Shown one piece after another: positions 1 through 12,310 of a stretch of DNA of 64,000 nt. The notes beneath the pieces are model-generated. The model did no database searches. It was not told the DNA's origin and worked only from the letters and a program-made list of their open reading frames with translations. Positions within the stretch are counted from its first letter, which is position 1; each line of letters begins with the position of its first letter. The stretch is from assembly GCF_024323335.1 (NCBI RefSeq), contig NC_066583.1, positions 416,280,031 through 416,344,030 on the forward strand, read 5' to 3'. Source of the DNA: Lathyrus oleraceus (taxonomy: Eukaryota; Streptophyta; Magnoliopsida; Fabales; Fabaceae). Both the position numbers and the translations under genes were made by a program.

Positions 1-3000
1 GTCCTAGGTACTCCTAGGGAGCCCTTTTTATGTGTGCATGTGTTTTTGATATAAATGATGTTTGAGAATAATAGAGTGTTGGGGTGAGAAAAGAATTCAT
101 TGATTATATTTTTGTGTTTGACAAGACCTTCAGACTTGTGCCTACGTACCAACATAAAAATGAGGGATCAAAACCTCGTAGTTCGTGGTAAAGATTTCAA
201 AGTTGGTGAATTGATTTTAACAAAACGTTAATAAGAAAAAAAAGGCAAAAATGGCCAAGAATTTGAATGAAGTTGTTAGTTCTTTTTGTATTTTGAAATT
301 TTAAATCAATATAATTAAGTTTATTTACAAATTTGATTTAAGAAAGAGTTTGAAAATTCAGTGGCATAAGGCCAAAGTTTCTAATTATTTAAACAAAGTC
401 TAAGTTTGAAATCACAAGCGAATAAAGTTTTTGAAAAGAGGGAGAGATTTTGAAATTTAAGAAGTGGGAAGAGATGAAGAGGCTATCTTAAGCACAAAAT
501 TAAAAGTTAAGAGTTGAAAAGATCTGACCAATGGGATGCAATCCAACAGACAAAAATGTCATATAGAAACCAATTTCCCTTTGGACTTTAATCAAGAAAT
601 AATCAATAAGCAAATAAGAAATATCCAGACATCATGAAAATCAAGGCATCAAATAAAGATGGCCACATCCAAGCAAGCAATCCCAATAGCTAGCAGTTTT
701 TATTGTCTTCCCATGTATCAGATGAAATGTTCCTTGATCAACTCAGAGCTAAAGCATCAAACACAAGATCAAAATAACAATTAAGCATAAAGACAGGGTA
801 GTAGATGAATTCAAACAAATCCCAAGGCTTGTATCAGATGAAGGCTCAGTTCAAGATAACTCTGTCTTAGAATGTTGGCATTGGCCAAGTCCTTTTTGCA
901 TAGGGAATGTTGCCTAATCCTAAGTCCAAAAGTTCAGATCAAGTTCAACAGTCCACCAGATGTTTTTTAGGGTTTTCGTTATTATTAGGTATTTTAAGGT
1001 CCTAAGACCACAAACAAAACCAAAACACACAAATAATATTTATAATCACAAGATATGGCTCAAATGAGCAAAGTGAAAATGACATAAACATAAACAAGTT
1101 AAATGAAATGTAAATGGCAATGAATGATAAATGAGTGAAATTTAAATTGCATAAAATAACTGACTTGAAAGTAAAGCAATATTAACAAGAATTAGTCCAA
1201 TGTTAGTCAAAGTTAGTCAAGTGTTAGTGATGATTTTTTAACTGATTAAGTCATTCTTTGGAGAACACCCAACCATTCATTCACAAGTATGGATCCTTAA
1301 ACCAAAACATCTTACATGAGAAGGGCTCCAACTTGGAAATTCAACAAGTATGCCACTAGCTCCCATGAAAGGAAAAAAGGTCAAGGCTCCACACAATGCC
1401 ATGAAGAATGGGAGACTTACAATCTCACTTACTAGAATGTTATGCCTTGAGGGTCAAATTTAGCTCTATGTTAAGCAATCGTAATTGGACTTATGTAGAA
1501 GTCACAACTATCTGAGGTCGGGCAATACAAATTTAGGTGTTAATGCATGTTAGAGATTTGGCATGAAGAACCAAATTCCTAAAACATACCACACACTAAA
1601 AGAAAAGATTATGAGATAGAGACCTATCTCAATCATACTTGTATTGATTCATCTGACACAAGGTCATTGATGAACTAATTAACCTTTAGACATTAGAGAT
1701 TTCATTGGTGAAATGAGGGAATGAGGAAGAATAGGGATGAAGATGAAGAGGGAGGGGAAGATAGAAACACAAATTGGTCATGGGAGGAATTTCATCAAAT
1801 CAAAACCATCCATTCATTTTGGGAGATGACATGTACATTTCATTAATCCCCTAAATCCAATGGTTTTGGTCCAACAAAAGTCAAATCAACCATGACCAAG
1901 ACTCAAACAGAAAGTCAAACATCACAAGACCATAAAAATGGCTCAACCGTATTTTTGAACATTTAATCAATTAAAAATCCAATTAAAAATGAATTAAAAT
2001 ACATTTTAATTTGGTCAAAACCTAAAATCCCTTCAAAACACCAAATAAATGGCTAAGGAATTTATCCTAGGTCAAAGGACCTAAGACAAAAAAAATCATG
2101 ATTTTTAAAAAGTCAGAAGTATTTTTAAACAATTAAAATTATGCACAAAAACATTTAATTCATGAAAAATATCAAAATCAATCCAAAAAATAATTTTAAT
2201 TTAGAATATGGAAGAGAAAAATATTTAAAGATTTTTGGTGAAAGTCCCATATTTTTTGGATTAAAAATGAAATTAATATGAATTAAACAAAATAAAGGGA
2301 TTAAATGAAAAAAATCAGAAAATAAAAAGAAATTAGAAAAAACAAGGGCCATCGGATCTCCCTCATTAATTGAGGTGACAAATCTGATGGCCAAGCGTGC
2401 GCTTCCATCCAACACCCCAGTCAACACATATACAAGGGTGGTAATTCAAAGGAATGACTCAAATTAAAACATTCAAACATGATCATATGGTTAGGAGGCG
2501 TGCCAACACACCACCGGAGCTAGGGCTCCGATCATCTTCTCTGGTGAACCTCACCGGACAGGTCCACCTTCATCTCAATAGAAAATTAAAAACAAGGACA
2601 CTATCTCAAAGAAAAAATGCTCAGGAGCTCGAATTTGGCCTCAATTTTCTCCAATTCCAAGTATATCAAAAGATACAGGGATTTGAATTTTGAGGATCAT
2701 GAACAGAGTTGCTTTGATTTGACCTCAAAGCAACTCAATCTTATTCCCTATATTGGTAGGACTTCAGCCAACCAAAAATCAAAGAGAATGGTGAAGAATT
2801 AAGAGATAATCGAAGAGATGAAGTTTCTGAAAAATCACCTTCGAGGGAGCTTGAATCTTGCTTGATCTTGCTTCCAATTGGTCTTGACTTGACTTTAGAT
2901 GCTTGCGGGAAGTGAATTGGATCAAGGAAGAGCTTGGATTCTTGGAGTTTCAACTTCAAAATAGAAGTGAAATTGAAACTATATTTTCATTTGAAAACCT

Positions 3001-4582
3001 TCAAGTTTATCCTCTAATGGTGAGGGTTATGGTTGCAGGATCAAAGCTTGGGCAAGGTGTCCCCAATTCTGAGCAGAAGGGGTTATATTTATAGGCAATG
3101 CAATTGATTTCCACACACTTCCATCAAAATGTCAAAAATAGAAATCTTCACTTGCATGGATGCATGGGCGTGTGATAGGCCCGTTAAATGATGTCAAAAG
3201 GTCCAAAATTGATCATGAGCAATGTTGAAAGTGTGTCATGTAGTCATGCAATTGGAAATGAAAAGTGGTCATGAGATTCATCTAAATGGAACCTTGAAGA
3301 AAAGCCATGCGCAAGTTATTTAATATTTGGCCAAATATCTTAGACTTTTTGGAAAGGTGAGATCAAGGGGAACAACTTTCATGTTTAACACTTTTCCATT
3401 TGAAGCTTGGATCATGATGAATTTTGAGGTGGAAGTTTGGAAAATCAAACATAAATGAAATTTTTCTAAGTACCAAGCCAAATGTTCACTTCTTCCACCT
3501 TGAATAACTTTTGTTATGGGCTTCAAATGGAAACAGTTACTTCATCAAAGTTGTAGCTCTTTCAAATCTATTCTGTTTGGTCACAAATTTGACCTTATTT
3601 GGATTTAGGATGAAGGAGTTATGCATTTTAGAAGTGGGGAAAATCCCTTGTTCAATGGTAATGGCCCAAAATGACCTATAATGTTTCCTCTTGGCACATG
3701 CCATTGCAAGTTGAATTTGAAGTTTCTCAAAGAATAAAAGTTGGAGAGGATATCTTGAAATTGATCATGAAGCTTAGCTGATGAAGTTATGGGCTTTGGA
3801 AGTTGACCTCTTAACTAGGGTTCGGACAAAATGACCTATAATCTTTCACCATAAAAAATGACTTTCCAAGCAAAAATCGCTCTTGACCTTAATATTGAAG
3901 TTGTTTGGACTGTCATTAGGAGTAACTTTTCTCTTGGAAACATTTTCATATGATAAAAATTGTAGGAGATAGGGTCTAGGGAACCCTAGTTTTGACCAGT
4001 TGACTTTCTCTAGTCAACCACCATGAACCATCTTACAAACTTGAAGTTCTCTTGATCTTTGGGACTCACGGAGGATCATATATGTATAAGATGATGTATA
4101 ATGAAGTATCCCTTGAAATATTTGATCAAATGTTGAAGAAAATTATTGAGGAAGTCACACAAGATACCCAGATGAATTAGGGCTTCCAAGGCAAACAAGC
4201 TTCAAACTCTTGGTGATTTCTTGATCAAAATAATAAATGAAGATCATGGGGACACATATATGATGTCTAGAATAAATGTGAACCATATCTTGATTGATCT
4301 CCTTACATTGAGGGTCTCAAACCCTATATATGAGCTTGATGAGGCATTGGTGGATGCACACACTACCTACAAAAGAAGTAAAGATATACATAGACATATT
4401 TTTGGTATTTTGGTTAGTAGACAAAGAAAAATGAAGTATGATACAATCAAATGTGCTTGGTGATCTCTCTCAATACAAACCTAATGAATGAGCGGTAAGG
4501 AGGATGCCAAGGTGTTACCCCAAAGCCAATGAAAATGATGAGATAACATGAGGGATCTTGGGGTCAAAATTAGGGTCTTACA
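1..4582 (-). repeat. Element A 3' LTR, incomplete at window edge
   Basis: On the minus strand the LTR begins at 4582 with TGTAAGACCCTAATTTTGAC, directly after a polypurine tract. It continues leftward without a visible CA terminus, so at least 4.58 kb is present and the end lies outside the window. The region is AT-rich and has no credible gene; the short open frames are scattered and unrelated to known proteins. A TATA box lies about 1.5 kb in. Confidence 0.8.
3086..3094 (-). promoter_or_regulatory. TATA box in element A LTR
   Basis: CTATAAATA on the minus strand, about 1.49 kb from the LTR start, is a good plant TATA match and would place the U3/R boundary nearby. The position resembles that of the TATA-like site in element C's LTR. 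Function is inferred from motif and position. Confidence 0.5.
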
Positions 4583-4595
4583 GCTGCCCCTATTT
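4583..4595 (-). other. Polypurine tract of element A
   Basis: On the minus strand AATAGGGGCAGC abuts the TGTAAGACC start of the LTR. The same tract precedes the 3' LTRs of elements B and C, fixing orientation and LTR boundary. It would prime plus-strand DNA synthesis. Confidence 0.8.
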
Positions 4596-4599
4596 AAGG

Positions 4600-7480
4600 A
4601 CATTCTAACTGAGGATGTGAAGGTTAAAATCTTCGTATCAACTCAGTAGAATGGACTTAAATAACAACATATAGAAACAAATTTTGGTACCTAATAGACC
4701 TCATGATTCATATGATATGAATGTTAAAATAATATTTTTGGGAAATATATTGTTACAACGAAAAAGAATCTGGGGAAATTGAAAGTCCACAGGAGCATAA
4801 TGCATTCCATGAGGAAAACTCACTAGGGAGACAACAATTCCGAGGGGATAAAAAGCTATGTGTAGGCCAGTCTACGACTTAAAAACAGCCAGATACACGA
4901 AGGGATTTCCATGAAATTAAATCAATGGCAGGACTCGGTCCGAGGATAAGGGAAATCTGCAGGGGAAACGGGTAAATCATAACAAAACTGAAATACTCGA
5001 ATCAAACACGAAAAGGCAATTCCACTGAGGAAATACACACTCAAACTCAACTGGGGAATAATGAACTTCAACACAGGAGTACCAGAGATATATCATCTAT
5101 TACTAGCTACTAGGTAGAAAGATAATATACTCTGACAAAGGGACATCCGTTACCGATTAAGGTAAACATATCAAGGATGACTTGCTGAGGAGAAAAAGGT
5201 GTATTCGTTACCTGTTACTGGGTAAGAATAACCTACTGGGGAGAGAACTCAAATAGGGTTTACAACTGCCGGTTACTGGGCAGAAGACCAAAGAGAGAGT
5301 ATCCATCACCTGATTAAAGTGAACATATCAAGGATAGACCACCAGGGGGAAGAGGAAGAATATCCATTACCAGTTAGGGTAAACATATCAAGGATAAACT
5401 GTCTGGGAGAAATAGGAATTATATATATCAGTTACCAGATAAAATACCAAAGAGAGAATATCCGTTACCGGTTAGGATGAACATATCAAGGATAAACTCA
5501 AATGGGAAAGATAAAATAGGAATTACAACTACTGGTTACCGGGTAGAATACCAACAAGGGAGAGAAAAATCCGTCACTAGTTACAACTACCTTTTTACTG
5601 GATAGAAAACCAAGAAGGAAGAATATATGTCCTCAGTTAGGATGAACATATCAAGGATAAACTACCTGGGGGAAAAGTGAAAATGAATCCGCTGGGGGAA
5701 ATAAGGGAAGTAAATTACATTTACCGGGTATTGGGCAAAAGTAAAGTACTAAGAAATTGAGGAGAATATTACCAGTTATTGGGCAATAAACTCTCAGGGG
5801 ATCAAAAAGTATATCTAGGTAATAACTAGAAAGAAACAGCCAAACAAAGACTCAACCCAATGAGGATATAACTCAAGAGGAATGGTCATCTAGACAATTA
5901 ACTGGGGAGGAAACTGAAACAATAATCATCCACGAGGAAATAAATCAATGGGGGATGAGAAAGGTTAAGCTCTTTCTACTTAATGGGCTGACACTCTACA
6001 ATTGAAGGAGGACAGACACACCAAATCTGCATGGGGGAGATAAAATCACCAAGGCAAGAGATCAAAAGAAAAACCAATGCGATAAAATGCATAATGAAAT
6101 ATCTGATATTGTATTATATGCATGAATATGTATGTATGTGATTTATGACTATGCTGACGAAACAACACAAAGGATACAAATAACGAAGATTTGAATCATC
6201 GCTACAACACTCGGCTAATCTCAACAGGATGGAAACACCAACTGGAGAATATGCTAAGGATGAAAATAAGTCATCTAGATCTGAATAAATTAACTCTGAC
6301 TGGGGAAAGGCATGGAGAAATTTCTTCCAATCTGTTACGGCAAAATTCGTTGGGAGAAGAGAATATTACTGAAGGAAGATCCACCAATCACGTCGAGGAT
6401 CAAAATTGTCAATACTGCGGGGAATTTTGGGTCAACACCATATCAAATGGGAGACAACCGTGTAGGGGACAAAAACAAGTACTGCTCAGAACGCAATACT
6501 GTCAGGAACAAGGGATCTTCATGTCAGAAGATGAACTCCGTCGGGGAACACAAGAGATAAAACTCTACATGAGGATTTAAGCAAATTACTGGGGATGTTA
6601 TGACCAAGATCGTCATATTTCTCAATAATCATTTAATTCTTCTTGGAAACTGCGAAATAAACCAATTCCAAGGTAAAGATAATCGGATCTGATTCACACA
6701 AAGGAGAAACTGTCGCAGTTATGCAAAAATGGAAACCAAATAAAGGTTTCGGATATCCAGGGTCCAATCACAAGACTGGGGGATTCAAAGTAGAAGTACC
6801 ACAACTGGGGAACATGAACTTACAGAAGGGATCAATCATCGGTCTCAACTGGAGATGAGACCCACTAAGGATGATGAAATATTCATAAAGAAACTCATCA
6901 ACCAGGTTGGGGATAAATGACGAACTATTGGGGAGGAAAAATAGCTACCAAACCAACTGCTTGGGGAAGACCAACAATGTTTCACACTTCAAGACTTACC
7001 TATTCTCAGATTATTGTTGACATTCCTTACTGAAATCGATTATTCTTAAAGTGATTGTTTTTATTATTTTAAGAAAACAATTATTATTCATTTATTTTAA
7101 AATTATCATCATAAAAATTCAATTTTATTTAGCAGAAGTAAAATAAGAATAAAATCAATTGGATAAAAGCTCAACTTTATTTAATAGAATGGTAGTTCGT
7201 AAATGACGAGACTCCATAGATCATTACAAAGTTGAAAATGGTAATTTACATGGAAAAGGGATACATTGAATACAATATTCACTACTCTCCCTACCAACTT
7301 TAGTCATTCGTTGTGCTTGTCTTCAGTTGAGATGAATCAAAATCACATGACTTGCTCAAAACCGGTTTCCACGATCAGGGCCAACCGAATGCAGTTACTT
7401 GCAATGATCCCTAATTTTGCCTAGATTGCGTCAAGGTGGGGTACTCAATCTACCAGGATAGATTTTATGTTTTATGTGTC
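4600..7480 (-). repeat. Element A 3' UTR with degenerate tandem repeats
   Basis: Non-coding stretch between the LTR and pol. On the plus strand, five copies of a block containing ACATATCAAGGAT recur near 5165, 5330, 5390, 5480 and 5645. They alternate with blocks containing GGTTACTGGG and GGGGAGA. From about 5050 to 6970, ACTGGGGA-type motifs recur irregularly. The open frame at 6191-6580 is built of these repeats and I do not call it a gene. From 7020 to 7480 the DNA is AT-rich and unique in the window. Confidence 0.65.
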
Positions 7481-7489
7481 TAACTTTTG

Positions 7490-7570
7490 CATGGATGACC
7501 CTTTCGGGTTTTCAATCCACCGAGACGCTCATTTTCGCCTAAGTCACCCTTTCGGGTTTTCAACTTAGCG
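7490..7570 (-). other. Two tandem stem-loops after pol, element A
   Basis: On the minus strand, just downstream of the pol stop, two hairpins occur. The first pairs CTAAGTT with GACTTAG (arms 7562-7568 and 7539-7545). The second pairs TGGAT with ATCCA (arms 7515-7519 and 7492-7496). Each encloses an inner ACCCGAAAGGGT hairpin with a GAAA loop. They correspond to the third and fourth hairpins in elements B and C. Confidence 0.6.
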
Positions 7571-7596
7571 AGTTGTTCTTTTCTTTTTTAGGCGAA

Positions 7597-10500
7597 TTAT
7601 TTCTTGATTGGATCGGCATTCACATGACGCGTGAACTCTTCACCATCCATAGTTGTAAGAATCAAAGCACCGCCTGAAAAAGCTCTCTTCACAACATATG
7701 TGCCTTCATAATTAGGAGTCCACTTGTCCCTAGCATCGGGTTTGAAAGATAGAATCTTCTTGAGCATGAGGTCACCTTCTCTAAACACACGAGGCTTGAC
7801 CTTCTTATCAAAAGATTTCTTCATTCACTGCTGATATAACTGACCATGACACATGGCAGTCAATCTCTTATCTTCAATAGAATTCAACTGACCATATCTG
7901 GTCTAACACCATTCAGCTTCTGTCAACTTGGCTTCCATCAAGACACACAATGTTGGGATCTCAACCTCCACGGGGAGCACAACTTCCATACCATAAACGA
8001 GAGATAAAGGGGTTGCCTCTTTTGAAGTGCGGATGGATGTACGGTACCCATGCAAAGCGAATGGGAGCATCTCATGCCAATCCTTTTAGGTCACAACCAT
8101 CTTCTAAATAGTCTTCTTGATGTTCTTATTTGCAGCTTCAACAATCCCATTCATCTTAGGTCTATAGGGAGAAGAATTATGATGTGCAATCTTGAAATCT
8201 TTACAAAGAGTTTATACCATATTATTATTCAAGTTTGATCCATTCTCAGTAATGATCTTACTTGCCACACAATAAAGACATATAATTTGATTCTTGATAA
8301 ACCTGACAACAACTTGCTTGGTCATATTCGCATACGATGTTGCTTCAACCCAGTTTGTGAAGTAGTCAATAGCCACCAAAATGAAACGATGTCCGTTCGG
8401 TGCCTTGGGCTCAAATCATGCCAATCTTATCAATTCCCCACATGGAAAAGGGCCACGGGGGAGGAAATGACGTTCAACAGTGTTGGAGGAACATGAATCT
8501 TATCCGCATAAATTTGACACTTGTGGCATTTCTTCCCAAACTTATAACAATCAGATTCCATTGTCAGCCAATAGTAACCTACTATCAACATTTTCTTTGC
8601 CATAGCATGTCCATTAGAATGAGTACCAAAGGAACCTCCATGGACTTCAGCCATCAATAGGCATGCTTCGTGTCTGTCCATGTATCTAAGAAAAACCGTG
8701 TCGAAGTTTCTCTTATAAAGCACATCACCATTCAGGTAGAAGTTGCCAGCTAGTCTCCTCAAAGTCTTCTTATCTTTCAAAATGCCCCAGGCGGGTAAAT
8801 CTGACTTTGAAGGAAACATTTGATATTAAAATACCAAGGTTTTTCATTTTTGACTTCTTCAATAGCAAACACATGAGTTGGCCTATCAAGATGCATCACA
8901 GTCAAATTAGGAACTTCATTCCAAATATTCACCACGATCATGGAAGCCAACGTTACAAGAGCATCTGCCATCCGATTTTCATCTCGAGGGATATGATGAA
9001 ACTCAACCTTTATAAATAAAGTTGAAATCTTCCTCGCGTAATCTCTATATGGTATCAAACTAGGTTTGATTTGTCTCTCGTTCACCTTTGATCTGATTCA
9101 CAACCAAAACTGAATCTCCATAGACGTCAAGATGTTTGATTCTGAGATCAATGGCTTCTTCAAGCCCCATAATGCAAGCTTCATACTCAACCATATTATT
9201 TGTACACTTAAAGGTTAATCTAGTTGTAAATGGAAAATGAGTGCCATGAGGAGTAATAATAACTGCCCCAATGTCATTACCATACGAATTAACAACTCCA
9301 TAAAATACCATGCCCCAACGGGAACCAGGTTTTGTCTCTTCTTCAAGCAATGGTTTATCACAGTATTTCATCTTCAAGTACAAAATATCTCCGTCTGGAA
9401 AATCATATTGCACTGACTGATAATCTTCAATAGGTTGGTGCATCAAATGGTCAACCAAGACACTACCTTTAATAGCTTTCTGAGATCGGTATTCAATATC
9501 ATACTCAGATAACAACATCTACCAACGGGCAATCCTCCTAGTTAGAGCATGCTTATCAAAAATGTAGTTGATTGGATCCATTTTGGATATCAACCAAGTA
9601 GTATGATTCAATATATACTAGCGCAGACGCTTAGCAGCCCAAGCCAATACGTAATAAGTCTTCTCAAGCATAGAATATCGAGTCTCACAATCGGTGAACT
9701 TCTTATCGAGGTAGTAAATTGCATATTCTTTCTTTCCAGATTCATCTTGCTACCAAGAACACAACCCATACTCTCATCAAGCACAACCAAATACATGATC
9801 AACGGTCTTCCTTCAACAGGCGGAGACAAAATCGGAGGCTCAAGCAGATATTCTTTGATACTATCAAAAGCTTTCTGGAAATCTTCGGTCCAATCACAAG
9901 ACTAATCTTTTCGAAGAAGCTTGAATATAGGCGCACATGTGACAGTCATATGCGATATAAATCTCGAGATATAGTTCAAGCGGTCGAGAAAACCTCTTTC
10001 TCAGTTTTGGGCGCATGCATCTCTTGTATTGCTTTGACCTTGGCAGGATCAACTTCAATACCCCTCTCGCTGATAATAAAGCCCAATAACTTACCAGAAC
10101 AAATACCAAAAGTAAACTTATTGGGATTCAAGCGGAGCTTATACTTCCTCAAACGTTGGAATAACTTCAACAAATGCTTAACATGTTCTTCTTCATCACT
10201 TGATTTGACAATCATATCATCAACATAAACTTCAATCTCTTTATGCATCATATCATGAAAAAGAGTGGTCATAGCTCTTTGGTACGTTGCACCAACATTC
10301 TTTAAACCGAAAGGCATCACTCTATAACAGAATGTTCCCCAGGGTGTAATGAATATGGTCTTCTCCATATCTTCAGGTGCCATCTTGACCTGATTGTAAC
10401 TGGAAAATCCGTCCATAAACAAAAAGACTTTGAATTTAGATGAATTGTCTACCAACATATCAATGTGTGGCAGAGGAAAATCATCTTTCGGACTGGCTTT

Positions 10501-11047
10501 ATTCAAATCTCTATAATCAACACACATGCGGACTTTTCCATCTTTCTTATGAACAAGCATAATATTGGCCACCCACTGCGGATGCTCGGAGGTAACAAGA
10601 AAACCATCATCAATTTGTTTCGGCATTTCCTCTTTGATCTTTACTACCATATCAGGGTGCGTTCTTCTCAATTTTTGCTTGACTGGCGGGCATTCTGGCA
10701 TCAACGGGAATCTATGCTCCACAATCTCAGAATCCAGCCCAGGCATGTCTTGATAGGACCAAGCAAACACATAAGAATAATCTCGAAGAAGACAAATTAA
10801 CTCCTTCTTAGCTTCTGGACATAGTTGAGACCTAATCTTGACTTCCTTCATATCGTCTTCGGAACCCAAGTTGACCAATTCAATCTGCTCTTCAAATGGC
10901 TGAATGGCTTTTTCCTCGTGCTCAAGCAAACGAGATAATTCATCAGATACTTCATCATCATCAATCTCTTCCTCAACTTCAAACACAGGGAAATTAAAGT
11001 TTGGAGAGGGAGTAAGATCATTGTATTCAATGGGTTTGAGAACCAAC
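7597..11047 (-). pseudogene. pol: Element A pol remnant (RT, RNase H, archaeal RNase H, integrase pieces)
   Basis: The longest intact piece is 9976-11046, a reverse transcriptase frame of 356 residues with the YVDD motif and the conserved VDYRDLN and MPFGLKN blocks. Ty3-type RNase H lies around 9600-9830 in broken frames. Archaeal-type RNase H (FYGVVNSYGNDIGAVI) lies in 9060-9518, a further part in 8777-9085, the integrase zinc-binding region in 8430-8819, and the integrase C-terminal tail in 7597-7824. Integrase core sequence between about 7850 and 8430 is recognisable only in pieces. Frame changes and stops separate the parts, so no complete polyprotein can be made. Exon 2 starts at 11047 after the intron. 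Confidence 0.85.
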
Positions 11048-11305
11048 CTGCATAATGATTTGATATTTTGATTTTAGAGAAGTGGAGTGCGATCAAATAT
11101 TATGCAGATGGAAGATTATTATTTATTTATGTTTTTTTTTATGATTACCATTTTCAGAAAAGCAAAAAGTGAAAATAAAACATCATAGACGTGGATGAAT
11201 AAAATTGTATTTTATTGATGATAATAATGAAAATGCCCAACAATGTTCACTTCTCCCTTAGGCATAGGAGAAAGATTTTTCTCAAAATAATGAAAAACAA
11301 ATTAC
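11048..11305 (-). other. Intron between protease and pol, element A
   Basis: The protease frame reaches a donor, AA|GTAATTT, at 11305, where the unspliced message meets a stop codon at once. A TGCAG acceptor ends at 11048. Removing the 258 bases joins the protease frame to the reverse-transcriptase frame in phase, through one split lysine codon. An intron at this place is established for Ogre elements; the exact borders here are my reading. Confidence 0.7.
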
Positions 11306-12310
11306 TTAGAACGGTGAATGACAACAGGAACATCAACATCAACCCAATTGTTGCAAGTCTGGCCATGCATCACAAAGCCGGCGCAAGCTTCGTCTTCATC
11401 ACCACTGTCTTCAATAACGGCAGTTGAGTATTGATCATTCCCATGAATGAACCCTCCACTGTAGAAAATTGGTTGCATAACTTCGGCTCTGGCGCTGAAT
11501 GACCCTGGTTGAAATCCCAATCCAGCTATATTCTTGTTCTCGGCAATCTCCACCACACGACCCCATTTGTCAGTGTTTCTAGTCTGGATAGCCTCTTGTG
11601 CATCTTTCAAAGAATACATGGATACCCCAATTTTCTTCATTTCATCAGCATTGGACAAGGCTTGGAACAATATTCCAACCTCCTCTTCTATGGCAACGTA
11701 TGAGAAAGATGATAGATGGCTCACCAATAATGCCTTCTCTCCACCAACAACGACAAGCTTGCCGTTCTTCATAAATTTCAGCTTTTGGTGTAAAGTAGAC
11801 GTCACAGCTCCTGCTTCATGAATCCATGACCTTCCCAATAGACAATTGTGGGTCGACTGGATATCCATTACCTAGAAAGTAATTTGAAAATCACTCAGAC
11901 CTATCTTCACTAGAAGGTCCACTTCAGTAATGACCGTTTTACGAGAACTGTCGAACACTTTGACAATCACACTGTTGTACCTCATTGGGGCGCCTTGATA
12001 AGAGAGTCTTGACAAAGTTAATTTCGGAAGCACATTCAAAGATGACCCTATATCAACCAACACATTAGACAGAGCATCCTCTTTGCAGTTCACTGAAATA
12101 TGTAATGCCAAATTGTGATTTCTACCTTCCTCAGGAAGTTCTTCATCATAAAAGCTCAGATTATTACAAGAAGTAATATTGGCAACTATGTGGTCAAACT
12201 GATCCACGGCCACATCATGCTCAACATCCGGTCAGCCATACGGTGGTGAATTCGTTCTCGGGCCTTGATAAGCCTGCTCTAGCACTTTCTGCAACACTTC
12301 TTTGTATGCC
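11306..12310 (-). pseudogene. pro: Element A gag C-terminus and aspartic protease remnant
   Basis: Two same-frame segments, 11872-12213 and 11302-11868, are separated by an in-frame TAG at 11872-11874. The protease site reads DIGSSLNVLP where element B has DTGSSLNVLP, so the catalytic Thr is replaced by Ile. The PEEGRNHN and LGRSWIHEAGAV blocks also align with B. Upstream of 12214 the frame is again interrupted before sequence matching the gag-protease linker of B. Element B inserted at 12310, removing this fragment from the rest of its gag. Confidence 0.85.

Larger units (their letters stand above)
1..12310 (-). mobile_element. Element A: decayed Ogre/Tat LTR retrotransposon, 3' portion
   Basis: This is the outermost and oldest layer. 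Read on the minus strand it shows, from 12310 downward, the end of gag-protease, an intron, pol fragments, a stem-loop array, a repetitive 3' UTR, a polypurine tract and a 3' LTR that runs off the left edge. Reverse transcriptase followed by Ty3-type RNase H and a second, archaeal-type RNase H is the family hallmark of the Tat lineage, which includes Ogre. Its coding frames carry several stops and frame changes. Element B interrupts it at 12310/12314, so its 5' part should lie to the right of the window. Lineage confidence is high; naming it Ogre rather than another Tat clade is inference. Confidence 0.85.
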